Below, piece by piece: positions 17,743 to 26,003 of a stretch of DNA of 64,000 bases (the first letter of the stretch is position 1; every line of letters starts with the position of its first letter). The DNA comes from JASLQO01 sp002327525 (lineage in GTDB: Bacteria; Pseudomonadota; Gammaproteobacteria; Pseudomonadales; Azotimanducaceae): positions 1 to 64,000 of the forward strand of contig JASLQO010000004.1 of the NCBI GenBank assembly GCA_030744435.1, read 5' to 3'. Below the pieces are notes generated by a model that worked only from the letters and a program-made list of their open reading frames with translations, did not search any database and was not told where the DNA came from. The position numbers and the translations under genes were made by a program.

Positions 17743-17978
17743 GCTCTTATCGGCGGACCCTACTCACACAGCTGTAAACATACACCCGGTATCGCGGCGG
17801 TGGAAAGAACAACACAAGCACCGATACTGACGCGTCGCGTTGCCAATGTAGAGTTCCATACACTAGGGAGCCTCTGATTAATTCATTCGGCGTGAAACTT
17901 CGGAATCGAGGTTGGCGCGCATCTTCAGGACAGGAAACCCCTGCCCCGAAGTGCGCTTGCGTGCGGGCCGGTGAGTCC

Positions 17979-19064
17979 TTAGTAGGAAGCACCCTCTTCG
18001 TTGAGAATGTTCTGGTCGGACTTAGCGTCTTCCATGGCGTTGAGCACAGTCATGTCCTCATTGACGCCGACACCAATACCTTCGAACAATTCCTTGGTCC
18101 TGGCGGTGATCAGACCCGCGCGAACCAGAGCCGGAATCATCAGATCCTTCAACGAGTGCACCTGACCCGGGGGCAGATCGGTCAAAAGGCCCAATTCAGC
18201 GGCTTCTTTCATGCCGGCGGCGAAGTCTGCGGGGTCGATGCCGCTGACATCCAGCACCTTGAGGAAGCCTTGTGTGGTTTCTGTCTGCGATTCGACCAGA
18301 ATGCTCACGCCATCGAACGCGTACTGCGCCAGCTCTTCGACGTCATCCTGGTGCATCTTCGCAACCAACGGCGTCAAGTATGCATGCCCAAATGAAACGT
18401 GCCGGGATTCATCACGCATGACGTTGAAGGTGATCGACTTCAGCAGGGGCTCGTCGGTCTGACGATACATGTTGTTGAAAGCACCCAGCGCCAGTCCTTC
18501 CACGATCATGTTCATACCGATCATGACCTTTCGATAGTCTTCGGTCTGTAAGGTGACATCGATCAGCTTCTTGAGCCATGGATTGATCGGATAGTGAATC
18601 GCGATCTTGTTCACATAGCGGTCGTACACTTCGACGTGCCTTGCCTCATCCATGGTCTGGGTGGCCGCATAGTACTTGGCCTTTATATCCGGCACGCCAT
18701 GCGTAATGGTCGCGGCCGTCAGAGTGGCGCCCTGCTCACCATGCAGGAACTGCGAGAGCATCTGGGCGGTCGAGTGCGCGGTGAAGGTCTCCTGCTGGGT
18801 CGGAGACAGCCGACCAAAAAAGGGCATTTTGGCGTACGCCGAACCATCCCGGCCCATGATCGGATTGGATGGATCGATCTTCGTGTCCCATTCGAGATCG
18901 TCCGCGTTCCACTGATTGTTCTTGGCACGGATATAGAGGTCGTGCACCTTTGGAATATTACCGTCATAGTCGAAATTCCAGCTCATGTCGGTGACGCTCT
19001 TGTACGCGTCGACCAGGTTTTCCTGTACTTCTTCCTGATCGGGCGTAGTTGCTTGTTCAGCCAT
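17979..19064 (-). CDS. Ferritin-like diiron-carboxylate protein
   Basis: The 361-residue helical protein has two iron-binding ExxH-type motifs, DEARHVE and DESRHVSFGH, plus preceding glutamates in HGEQGA and VEGLALGA. This is the ribonucleotide reductase R2/oxygenase-like pattern. It likely uses a di-iron (or Mn/Fe) centre to oxidise an organic substrate. The position between two CoA-degradation gene sets hints at hydroxylation or desaturation of a lipid; substrate unknown. GTGAG precedes the ATG. Confidence 0.85.
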   Translation of the reverse strand: MAEQATTPDQEEVQENLVDAYKSVTDMSWNFDYDGNIPKVHDLYIRAKNNQWNADDLEWDTKIDPSNPIMGRDGSAYAKMPFFGRLSPTQQETFTAHSTAQMLSQFLHGEQGATLTAATITHGVPDIKAKYYAATQTMDEARHVEVYDRYVNKIAIHYPINPWLKKLIDVTLQTEDYRKVMIGMNMIVEGLALGAFNNMYRQTDEPLLKSITFNVMRDESRHVSFGHAYLTPLVAKMHQDDVEELAQYAFDGVSILVESQTETTQGFLKVLDVSGIDPADFAAGMKEAAELGLLTDLPPGQVHSLKDLMIPALVRAGLITARTKELFEGIGVGVNEDMTVLNAMEDAKSDQNILNEEGASY

Positions 19065-19275
19065 GGTTACTCACCCCACTAGTGTAGTTAGAGTCGACCC
19101 TAGGTGTTCAGCGCCAGTGCAACCTGATTCAGATCAAATCTGGTGTAATTTCGCTACGAAAACAGTAATTCCACAGTCGACGCCGCACATGCCGCGAGAC
19201 GGCAACAATGCCTCGAGTCTCGGGTGCCTAGGCGGTCTGCCTGGCCTCCAGGCGCGTCCTGGCTTAGAACCCCGA
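19065..19275. other. Gap between ferritin-like gene and DUF385 relic
   Basis: About 210 bases with no coding signal on either strand. It contains the promoter region of the leftward ferritin-like gene; no clear -35/-10 pair stands out. Confidence 0.3.
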
Positions 19276-19665
19276 CTACACCCGGTTGAATGCTTCGAAC
19301 GGCACCAGAAAACGAACATCCACGATCGGCGACCAACTGACCAGGTCGTTCGGGCTGAATGCCTGTTCGCGGTACCACTCGCTCCGCGGTGCGCTCATCA
19401 GAAATCGGCGCTCATCGACATCTCTCACCGCCAGAGCGCTGGCCGGTACCAAGCGTTCGAGCAATTGCTTGAATCAAAACTTGAGCCCGGGGTGCGCGCC
19501 GAGATTGGCCAGCCAGTCGCGCGGCCGCGCGGGTTGCATATTCGCCGGATGCCGATGGCGTACCGCAGATGATGATGCGACCTTCGACGTTGGTGAACCA
19601 GATTTCGGTCGTTCGGCGCAGACCTGTGCGGGCGCCCGTCATCACGATGTCGATGGTGCGGCCGT
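19276..19665 (-). pseudogene. Deazaflavin-dependent nitroreductase (DUF385) relic
   Basis: The first part (YGRTIDIVMTGARTGLRRTT, then EIWFTNVEGR) follows directly after the stop of the hotdog gene and has lost the usual N-terminal helix. Near 19523 the family sequence moves to another frame (RDWLANLGAHPGLKF), where a TGA interrupts it before FKQLLERLVPAS and the C terminus (ending LVPFEAFNRV at 19276). A frameshift and a nonsense codon together make it non-functional. A second, better-preserved family member lies at 22.9 kb. Confidence 0.85.
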
Positions 19666-19669
19666 ATTG

Positions 19670-20554
19670 TCAGGCCCAGAGCCCCGATGATGCCTTCATG
19701 AAGCGGAGCATCATGATCATGCTGAGCACGGGTGCATCGCCGTCCGGTTCGAACAGGGCGGCCTCATAGTACAGGTACTCCGTCTTCGGCGTTTCGCCCA
19801 CGGCAAGCACCCTGGCCTGCGCTTCGTAATCATGCTCCACGAACACCGGCCCTGCGCGCAGCTGCAATTCGATGGCACCGAACAGACCCACGCCGAAATC
19901 CGAGTTGCGCGGTAAAATACTGCGCTCGGCCGGGCGCAGCACCTGCACCTGGAGTGCCGGTGTAGCCACCCGTTCGCCGTAAATACTGGCGTCCGTGTAG
20001 GCCGGGAGCGGTTCTGTGATCACCACAAGCCGCCCCTCCAGCGCCTCTGGCGTGATGCGGGTGGGCACCCGCTCTCCAACGTCGCCCGTACTGATGTTAG
20101 CGAGTATGCGTATGTCCTGGGGTTCAGGCATGGCGGCGATTCGCTGGCGCAGTGCTGAACTCGAATCCGCACCGCCTGTATTGGCGGTGCCATCGGCTAC
20201 CCGGTTGCCATTGGCATCGTCCATCCAGATCTCTATGCGATCATCATCGGGACTCACCTGGCGAGCAACGGCCTGCACCGGTTCGTTGTCTGTGGTGGCG
20301 TACTTGAAATACAGGGACATGCCACCAGTCTCGAGCCAACTCTCGCCGAGAGCTGCCACCAGCAGCGGCGGAAACTGCTCCATGTGCAACGATCCCGCCA
20401 CGGTGCCACCGCGAAATCCGAGCTTCTGAGCCGTGGCATCGTCGTGGATACTGCCCGATCCCAGATGCCGCGCGGTGTTTCGCGGAGTGCGCATGGGACC
20501 GACGAGTACGCGGTCTCTCTGCTCAAAACTAAATGCTTCCTGCGAACCTTGCAT
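19670..20554 (-). CDS. Hotdog-fold (MaoC-like) protein of unknown substrate
   Basis: The 294-residue protein contains a MaoC-like segment with ARHLGSGSIHDDATAQKLGF and GGTVAGSLHMEQFPPLL and a second, weaker half, consistent with a double hotdog. The ATG at 20554 is preceded by AGGAGG. It follows the acyl-CoA dehydrogenase by 25 bases and was once followed closely by the DUF385 gene, now broken. It may act as an enoyl-CoA hydratase in the same pathway; the catalytic Asp-His pair is not obvious, so function is tentative. Confidence 0.75.
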   Translation of the reverse strand: MQGSQEAFSFEQRDRVLVGPMRTPRNTARHLGSGSIHDDATAQKLGFRGGTVAGSLHMEQFPPLLVAALGESWLETGGMSLYFKYATTDNEPVQAVARQVSPDDDRIEIWMDDANGNRVADGTANTGGADSSSALRQRIAAMPEPQDIRILANISTGDVGERVPTRITPEALEGRLVVITEPLPAYTDASIYGERVATPALQVQVLRPAERSILPRNSDFGVGLFGAIELQLRAGPVFVEHDYEAQARVLAVGETPKTEYLYYEAALFEPDGDAPVLSMIMMLRFMKASSGLWA

Positions 20555-20579
20555 AGAGTGCCTCCTGTTGTCGTGCAAT

Positions 20580-21746
20580 TCAGTCCGGCAGACTGAGTAC
20601 ACGCTTGGCGATAACGTTGCGCTGCACCTCCGACGAACCGCCGGCGATGGTACCGGCCTTGCGGGCCAGCCAGAAACGGGTTTCCGCGAGTTCGTCGTCT
20701 GCAAACGACTCACCTTCCCAGCCCGCACCCCGGGTTCCCATCATGGATACGATGAGCTCGGTACGTCGGATGGTGAGTTCGCTGCGATACAGCTTGAACA
20801 ACGATGTGGCGAACGTCTGGGTAGAGCCATCCGCGTTTTCCTCCCTCGCCCGCTTCTGCGTGAGGGCGAACGCGTGGGCGCCCATCTCGTGATCGATCAC
20901 GCTCGCGCGCATGGACGGATCATCGATCTTGTTGCCGGTCGTCGTGAGGTATTGCCGCGCAACCTCCGGAACGGAGCGGGTCTGCGGCACCATGCCAGAA
21001 ATGGATGAACGTTCGTGCTGCAGAAGACGTTTGGCGATACTCCAGCCGCGGTTCAGCTGGCCTACCAAATCTTCCTTGAGCGCCCGCACGTCATCGAAAA
21101 AACACTCACAAAATGGGGAGGCGCCACTGATGAGGCGAATCGGTTTCACGGTCACACCCGGCTGATCCATGGAAAACAGCAGAAAGCTGATCCCCTCGTG
21201 TTTGGGTGCGTCGAAGTCCGTACGCACCAGGCAGAAGATCCAGTCTGCAAACTGTGCACCCGAGGTCCAGATCTTAGATCCGTTGATCAGAAAGTAGTCG
21301 CCCTCGTCGTCCGCCCGGGTTTTCAGACTCGCCAGATCGGACCCGGCGCCGGGCTCTGAATAGCCCTGGCACCAGCGGATCTCGCCACTGGCGATCTTCG
21401 GAAGGTGGCGGGCTTTCTGCTCGTCCGTCCCATGTTCCAGCAAGGTGGGGCCGATCATGGTGGTACCCATCCCCGCAAGCGGTATAGGCGCCCCCACCTC
21501 CGACATTACCCGACGCAGCACCTGGTGCTCGGCATCGCTCAACCCCGCGCCGCCATATGTGCGCGGCCAGTGTGGTACGGTCCAGCCGCGCTCGACCATA
21601 GCATCGAAATAGCGCTGTCCGTCGTCATCCTCGATGGGCACCTTGTGCCCGCCGCCCGAGACCGCTTCCAAACTGCCCCGCAGGCTCTGAGGGCAATTGG
21701 CTTCCAACCAGTGAGCGGCCTCTTGCTGGAATTCTCTGAGACTCAT
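20580..21746 (-). CDS. Acyl-CoA dehydrogenase
   Basis: The 388-residue protein has complete family structure: an N-terminal helical domain, the FAD segment CQGYSEPGAGSDLASLKT, GSKIWTSGA, and the C-terminal motif GTIAGGSSEVQRNVIAKRVL. It would desaturate an acyl-CoA with electrons passed to ETF. The size and C-terminal motif resemble FadE-type subunits that often form heterotetramers in steroid and branched-acid breakdown. The start at 21746 matches the family; a longer frame to 21896 adds an unlikely extension. First gene of a leftward operon with the hotdog gene. Confidence 0.9.
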   Translation of the reverse strand: MSLREFQQEAAHWLEANCPQSLRGSLEAVSGGGHKVPIEDDDGQRYFDAMVERGWTVPHWPRTYGGAGLSDAEHQVLRRVMSEVGAPIPLAGMGTTMIGPTLLEHGTDEQKARHLPKIASGEIRWCQGYSEPGAGSDLASLKTRADDEGDYFLINGSKIWTSGAQFADWIFCLVRTDFDAPKHEGISFLLFSMDQPGVTVKPIRLISGASPFCECFFDDVRALKEDLVGQLNRGWSIAKRLLQHERSSISGMVPQTRSVPEVARQYLTTTGNKIDDPSMRASVIDHEMGAHAFALTQKRAREENADGSTQTFATSLFKLYRSELTIRRTELIVSMMGTRGAGWEGESFADDELAETRFWLARKAGTIAGGSSEVQRNVIAKRVLSLPD

Positions 21747-21869
21747 CGACGCCCTTTCAAGCCGAATCACAACAGTAAACTGCAGGCCGGCAGAGATTGC
21801 GAGCCCGATGGACACAAGCAAGCAAAAAAGCGGAACATTCGGACGGTGGAGACTATGCGGGGGAAGAGC

Positions 21870-22381
21870 ATGTCGGAGAATCTCGGTTTCAATCACATCG
21901 ATCTCGGCACCAAAAACATGGACGAGGCGCGTACTTTCTATGAGGACGTGCTGGGATTTCCGCTGGTGCGTGCGGACCTGGTCGAACTTGGCGACAAAGG
22001 CATCATGAGCACTACTTTTTCGACATCGGTAATGGTCAGCTCCTGGGCTTCATGAGCGGTGAGGAGGTGGAAGGCTGGCCAAAGAATTTCGACTACGGAA
22101 TCAACAAGGGGCTGGGGCTGATACCTGGCGTGTACCGCTTCGCGTTCAACTCAGGCTCCACACAGGCTCTCGAAGCCACCAAGACTCGGCTTGAGGCACA
22201 TGGCGTGAAGGTGCGTGGTTCGGTCGATCACGAGGGCTGGTCGCAGTCCATCTATCTCGAGGATCCCAAAGGCCTGCAGTTGGAATGCTGCCACCTGATC
22301 CGTTCTTTTGTCCCCGACGATGCGGATCCCAAAGTCCGTTTCCGCATGGAGAACGGCTTGAAATTGCCGCCCAGGGAATAG
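21870..22381 (+). pseudogene. VOC (glyoxalase/dioxygenase superfamily) gene with a one-base frameshift
   Basis: From ATG 21870 (GGGGGAAG upstream) the frame encodes FNHIDLGTKNMDEARTFYED and VLGFPLVRADLVELGDKGIM. Near 22006 it leaves frame; the family sequence HYFFDIGNGQLLGFMSGEEV continues in another frame to 22381 (IYLEDPKGLQLE near the end). A single missing A (ATGAGCAC where ATGAAGCAC would fit) explains it. The product would be about 170 residues. Either a recent mutation or a sequencing error; all metal-binding positions otherwise remain. Confidence 0.8.
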
Positions 22382-22486
22382 CCGTGTCCGCAACGGCAAG
22401 CGCGAAACGACTCGACCCGGGCTCACGTTTCGGCACAACATAGGGCATGCCAGCAAATATCCAAAAAAGACAACCGGAGTATTGAA

Positions 22487-22900
22487 ATGACCACAGTTCA
22501 AGTTCTTGAGGCCGTCGAGGCCAACGCCACCGATGTATGGAACATCCTGAGCGATTTCGGAGGCATCGAGGTCGGTGGGCCGATAGAGGCCTTCGAGATC
22601 GAGGGGGAAGGTGTAGGTGCTGTGCGCACCATCACCATGGGCGGCGCCCAGATCGTCGAGCGCCTCGAGGTGCTGGACAACGAAGCTCACGTTTTCACCT
22701 ACGCGATCATCAACGAAGACAACCCGCTGCCGGTGGCCAACTATTCGGCTACCGTGACGGTCACACCCGACGGCGACTCTTCCTGCTCGGTGGACTGGAC
22801 CGGTACGTTCGAGGCCGTGGGTGACGAGGACGCCGCCAGCGAACTTGTCCGCGGCATATATACCGGTGGTATTCAACGTGCCCGAGCCGCGCTGACCTGA
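22487..22900 (+). CDS. SRPBCC (polyketide cyclase/START-like) family protein
   Basis: The 137-residue protein follows the SRPBCC pattern: EAVEANATDVWNILSDFGGI at the N terminus, central strands with GAVRTITM, and a long C-terminal helix (AASELVRGIYTGGIQRARAA). Such proteins bind hydrophobic ligands or catalyse cyclisation/dehydration. It precedes the DUF385 gene by 37 bases and likely shares its transcript. Ligand unknown. Confidence 0.88.
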   Translation: MTTVQVLEAVEANATDVWNILSDFGGIEVGGPIEAFEIEGEGVGAVRTITMGGAQIVERLEVLDNEAHVFTYAIINEDNPLPVANYSATVTVTPDGDSSCSVDWTGTFEAVGDEDAASELVRGIYTGGIQRARAALT

Positions 22901-22937
22901 CGCTGATAGGCTCGACAAAACTTCTGGGAGCAACACC

Positions 22938-23372
22938 ACGGCCGACTATATTCCCCCCGCGCTCGACTGGGCCCGTAAACAGGTGGAGCTGTACGAAGGC
23001 AGCGGTGGCACTGAAGGCGTCACGCTGCTGGATACCGGCATGCCATGCATCATCGTCACGCATTTGGGCAACATGACCGGCGCGATACGCAAGATCCCCC
23101 TGATGCGCGTGAAGGTGGATGACGGCTACGTGCTGGTGGGATCAATGGGCGGGCAGCCGAAAAACCCGGTTTGGGTGTACAACCTCAGGGCCAATCCGGA
23201 GGTTGAGATACGCGACGCGACGGACGTGTTCGAGATGCGCGTACGCGAAGTCACCGATGACACGGAGCGCGAGGCCCTCTGGCAGGCCAGTGCCGAGGCC
23301 TATCCGCCGTACAACGACTATCAAGCGAAAACTACCCGCAAGATTCCCGTTTTTCTGGCGCAACCCAGGTAG
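22938..23372 (+). CDS. Deazaflavin-dependent nitroreductase-family (DUF385) protein; conserved start reads ACG
   Basis: Family homology begins with ADYIPPALDWARKQVELYEG, but the codon where ATG is expected (22938-22940) is ACG, set 7 bases after GGGAG. The first standard start in frame is GTG at 22983, which would drop 15 conserved residues. The body is intact: IVTHLGNMTGAIRKIPLMRV, GGQPKNPVWVYNL and KIPVFLAQ at the end (about 144 residues in all). Related proteins bind F420 or FMN, or have hydrolase/isomerase roles. Rare ACG initiation, use of GTG, or a start-codon mutation are all possible. Confidence 0.75.
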   Translation, partial: TADYIPPALDWARKQVELYEGSGGTEGVTLLDTGMPCIIVTHLGNMTGAIRKIPLMRVKVDDGYVLVGSMGGQPKNPVWVYNLRANPEVEIRDATDVFEMRVREVTDDTEREALWQASAEAYPPYNDYQAKTTRKIPVFLAQPR

Positions 23373-23404
23373 AACGCCCATACGAAGTTTCGCTCGCCGC
23401 CTGC

Positions 23405-23747
23405 TTCCTGCAGCAGGGGCGCACGACAGCGGCTGCGAACGCTCCGCGCCGCGTACGATTCGGCACTCGAGCGAGCCGACGCCCTCATCATGCCCACCAC
23501 GCCGATGAAAGCCACGCCGCTTCCTGCACAACACGCTCCCGTTGCTGAAGTGGTGTCTGCAGCACTCAACCCTCTGGCGAATACCGCACCCTTCAACTCG
23601 ACCCATCACCCGGCCATTTCGATCCCTTGCGGAACGTCCGAGGGTTTGCCGGTGGGGATGATGATGGTCGGTCGTCACTTCGATGAGCCCACTCTCTACC
23701 GCCTGGCCGGCGCTTTCGAACAGCACGTGGACTGGCAATCGGCCTGA
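23405..23747 (+). pseudogene. Amidase C-terminal fragment
   Basis: The plus-strand frame RLRTLRAAYDSALERADALI, then MPTTPMKATPLP, and a Gly-rich end HPAISIPCGTSEGLPVGMMM with VGRHFDEPTLYRLAGAFE matches the last ~110 residues of amidase-signature enzymes. The catalytic Ser-Ser-Lys region and all upstream sequence are absent; the fragment begins 35-40 bases after the DUF385 stop, so its 5' part was deleted. Non-functional. Confidence 0.85.
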
Positions 23748-23757
23748 CTCTCGCAGG

Positions 23758-24088
23758 ATGAGCGAACAACCGGTCACCAACCACCCCGGGGCGTTCTGGG
23801 CTTATCTCCGCCATCGCGAGATCGACTTCATCCCCGCCGATGCTCTGCGCTGGTGGCTGCTCTCAATCGTAATCATATCTGACTTGAGTTGGCCGAATTC
23901 GACGTCGTCACCTTCCCGCATGGCCTTGACGTCCGCCATGACCATCTCGGTCGCGGCGACGATCACCTCGGGTTTCAGAGGACATGGCCCCCACCTCCCA
24001 CGATGACTAACACTACTGCGGTAACTCGATCAGTTCCTAGCGCGCCGTGCAAGACGCGGATTTCCCCATCCCCAGATCCATGTCAGCA
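23758..24088. other. Region of gene scraps
   Basis: On the plus strand an ATG at 23758 opens MSEQPVTNHPGAFWAYLRHR and continues about 36 plausible residues to about 23865 before losing coding character. On the minus strand, about 23990 to 23810 reads VIVAATEMVMADVKAMREGD with DVEFGQLKSD, which resembles part of a protein but has no start or continuation. Neither can be identified. Together they look like the joined ends of deleted genes. Confidence 0.35.
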
Positions 24089-24709
24089 TCAGCGCCAGCG
24101 CAGTTGTGCGCCCAGCCCGGCGATGATCAGAAAAAGAGCGAGCAACAGACGGGGATCACCCGCGTACATCCACGGATCCAGCGGATACGCGATGGTCTTT
24201 TCCATGGCCGCGATCTTGTAGGCGTGGATGCTGTCGTCCAGCTGAGAAGCCCATTCCACCTGCTTCATGACATCGCGTCGGCTGCGATAGCGTACCAGCC
24301 CGCCGCCGGTCCAGCCGGTCGCCCCCTCGATACCCCACAGATCTATGGGCGCTGCCGCCGCGGTGCCGACCAGCACGGGGTGGGCGGCTGAGCGCAGCGC
24401 CTTCCCCAGAAACGGTGCGGTGTAGCGATTCAGAACGTCCTCAGAACTGTCCCCCGGCTGCACACCGGGCACCTGCCGCGGCACGTCCGCGATATCGATT
24501 GCATTGAGCATCACGAAATCGTCCCCCGTGTCGCTCTCCATGAACGCCCGCCACACCTCGACCTGTTCCGAATCACCCCTTGCCCCGAGAATCGCGCTGT
24601 AGTGCGCTATCTCCTCTTCCGTCAGGGGACCTCCGAACGACGTGTACCAGCTGAAGAACACGAAGTAGACGAGAGCGAGTCCGATCCAGATTCTGGTTGT
24701 AATGGTCAT
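24089..24709 (-). CDS. Membrane-anchored protein of unknown function
   Basis: The 206-residue protein has an N-terminal transmembrane helix (IWIGLALVYFVFFSWYTSF), a soluble middle of about 150 residues, and a C-terminal helix (LLLALFLIIAGLGAQLRWR). The loop contains LTEEEIAHYSAIL and DPWMYAGDPR. The ATG at 24709 has AGGGGTG upstream. I do not recognise the family. It is divergent from the phytanoyl-CoA dioxygenase gene. Confidence 0.75.
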   Translation of the reverse strand: MTITTRIWIGLALVYFVFFSWYTSFGGPLTEEEIAHYSAILGARGDSEQVEVWRAFMESDTGDDFVMLNAIDIADVPRQVPGVQPGDSSEDVLNRYTAPFLGKALRSAAHPVLVGTAAAAPIDLWGIEGATGWTGGGLVRYRSRRDVMKQVEWASQLDDSIHAYKIAAMEKTIAYPLDPWMYAGDPRLLLALFLIIAGLGAQLRWR

Positions 24710-24854
24710 TGCGCACACCCCTGTGTGTTGTTCAGGCCCTATTTTGCACTTTAATGGTATTCATTAGAAGCGTGGACCTCACAGGCTTTCGACAGCTCAC
24801 TGTGGTTTCCCAATAATGTGATCCACACTCAGGAGAATCGCAGGGCGAACACGT

Positions 24855-25859
24855 ATGGACGAACAGCAGATCCACGACTTCCGCCTCTCGGAGAGGGAGC
24901 TGGAATACAGACAGCGTAAAATGGAACTGCAACTTGCCGCCTCCGGAATCGCCCCGGTCGGTCTGGATGCCAATGCCCCCTCTCATGGCGCAGATGCATT
25001 CGTCGCTTCGCTGTCGGGAGTCGAGGTGGACCGCGTGGCAGAGATGGTCGCTACCGTGCACGAACACGGCTACGCGGTCGCCGATTTGCTCGACCATCAC
25101 CAGGTGGCGGAGCTTCGTGAGGCAATGGCGCCGTTTTTCGCCAGCAGTCAGCGGATGTTCGGCTCGGCCGATCCGGTGCTTGGTCACAATCAGACCATCC
25201 ACGTACACAACCTGCTGGGCAAGACGGACGCGACGGACGCAATCACCGCCGCCCCCATGCTGCGGGCGATCGTCGCAGGTATTCTCGGACACGATTTCAT
25301 ATTCAACGCAGGTGCCGTGGCGATGGCGCCGGATCCGGGTTGCAGCCCGCAGGGATTGCATCGCGATGACGGCTATTTCGCCGTGCTACCACGACCGCGC
25401 CCACCGTTGGTGGTGACCGTCGCCATCGTCCTCGACGACTTCACCAGGGACAACGGCGGCACCCGGCTCGTACCCGGCAGTTGCCGGTGGCCGGCAGAAA
25501 GACAGCCCCAGCCGGAGGAGATCGAGTACGGCGAGCTGCCGGCGGGTTCGATGCTCATCTGGGACGGCGCGACATACCACGGTGGAGGCGGCAATCGGAC
25601 AACCGACCGCACACGCAGGACGCTGACGTTGAATTACACGCGCGGCTGGCTGCGCACGCAATTCAACCAGTACTTGTGCGTTCCTCGTGAGCGCGTCCTG
25701 GCCATGCCCGCCGAGTTGCAAGCCGACCTCGGCTACCATCGAAGCGCCCTCGGACTGGGCGGTTGTGATCTGGAGGATCCACTACGCTATCTCCAGCGCC
25801 TGCAAAGCGACGGTGGTGACGGTGCGCAGGATCGGCTGGGACGCGAATACGCACCCTGA
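24855..25859 (+). CDS. Phytanoyl-CoA dioxygenase (PhyH) family protein
   Basis: The 334-residue Fe(II)/2-oxoglutarate-dependent oxygenase shows the metal triad: HRDD in QGLHRDDGYFA (His-x-Asp) and a distal His in ATYHGGGGN, plus an arginine-rich RTRRTLTLNYTRGW strand that binds 2-oxoglutarate. It begins with a charged ~35-residue helix not typical of the core. It probably alpha-hydroxylates a branched acyl-CoA or related substrate, fitting the CoA-based degradation genes that follow. Confidence 0.88.
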   Translation: MDEQQIHDFRLSERELEYRQRKMELQLAASGIAPVGLDANAPSHGADAFVASLSGVEVDRVAEMVATVHEHGYAVADLLDHHQVAELREAMAPFFASSQRMFGSADPVLGHNQTIHVHNLLGKTDATDAITAAPMLRAIVAGILGHDFIFNAGAVAMAPDPGCSPQGLHRDDGYFAVLPRPRPPLVVTVAIVLDDFTRDNGGTRLVPGSCRWPAERQPQPEEIEYGELPAGSMLIWDGATYHGGGGNRTTDRTRRTLTLNYTRGWLRTQFNQYLCVPRERVLAMPAELQADLGYHRSALGLGGCDLEDPLRYLQRLQSDGGDGAQDRLGREYAP

Positions 25860-26003
25860 CCACCCAGCGCGAGTACGTACCCCGTTTAAGAGCGACAGGT
25901 TCGATCCACCCACACCATGGCATCACCCGCTCGCCTATCGGGTTAGACTGACATGCTGTATACCGCTTCCGGTGATTACGAGGCGGTTCGACAAGGGAAA
26001 CCC

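Noticed and set aside
19450..19500. TGA in the DUF385 relic as a selenocysteine codon
   Set aside because: The gene also has a frameshift and no SECIS-like hairpin was recognised; family members have no Cys there.
24000..24090. A tRNA or other structured RNA in the scrap region
   Set aside because: No cloverleaf or conserved T-loop sequence could be drawn; remnants of coding sequence explain it better.
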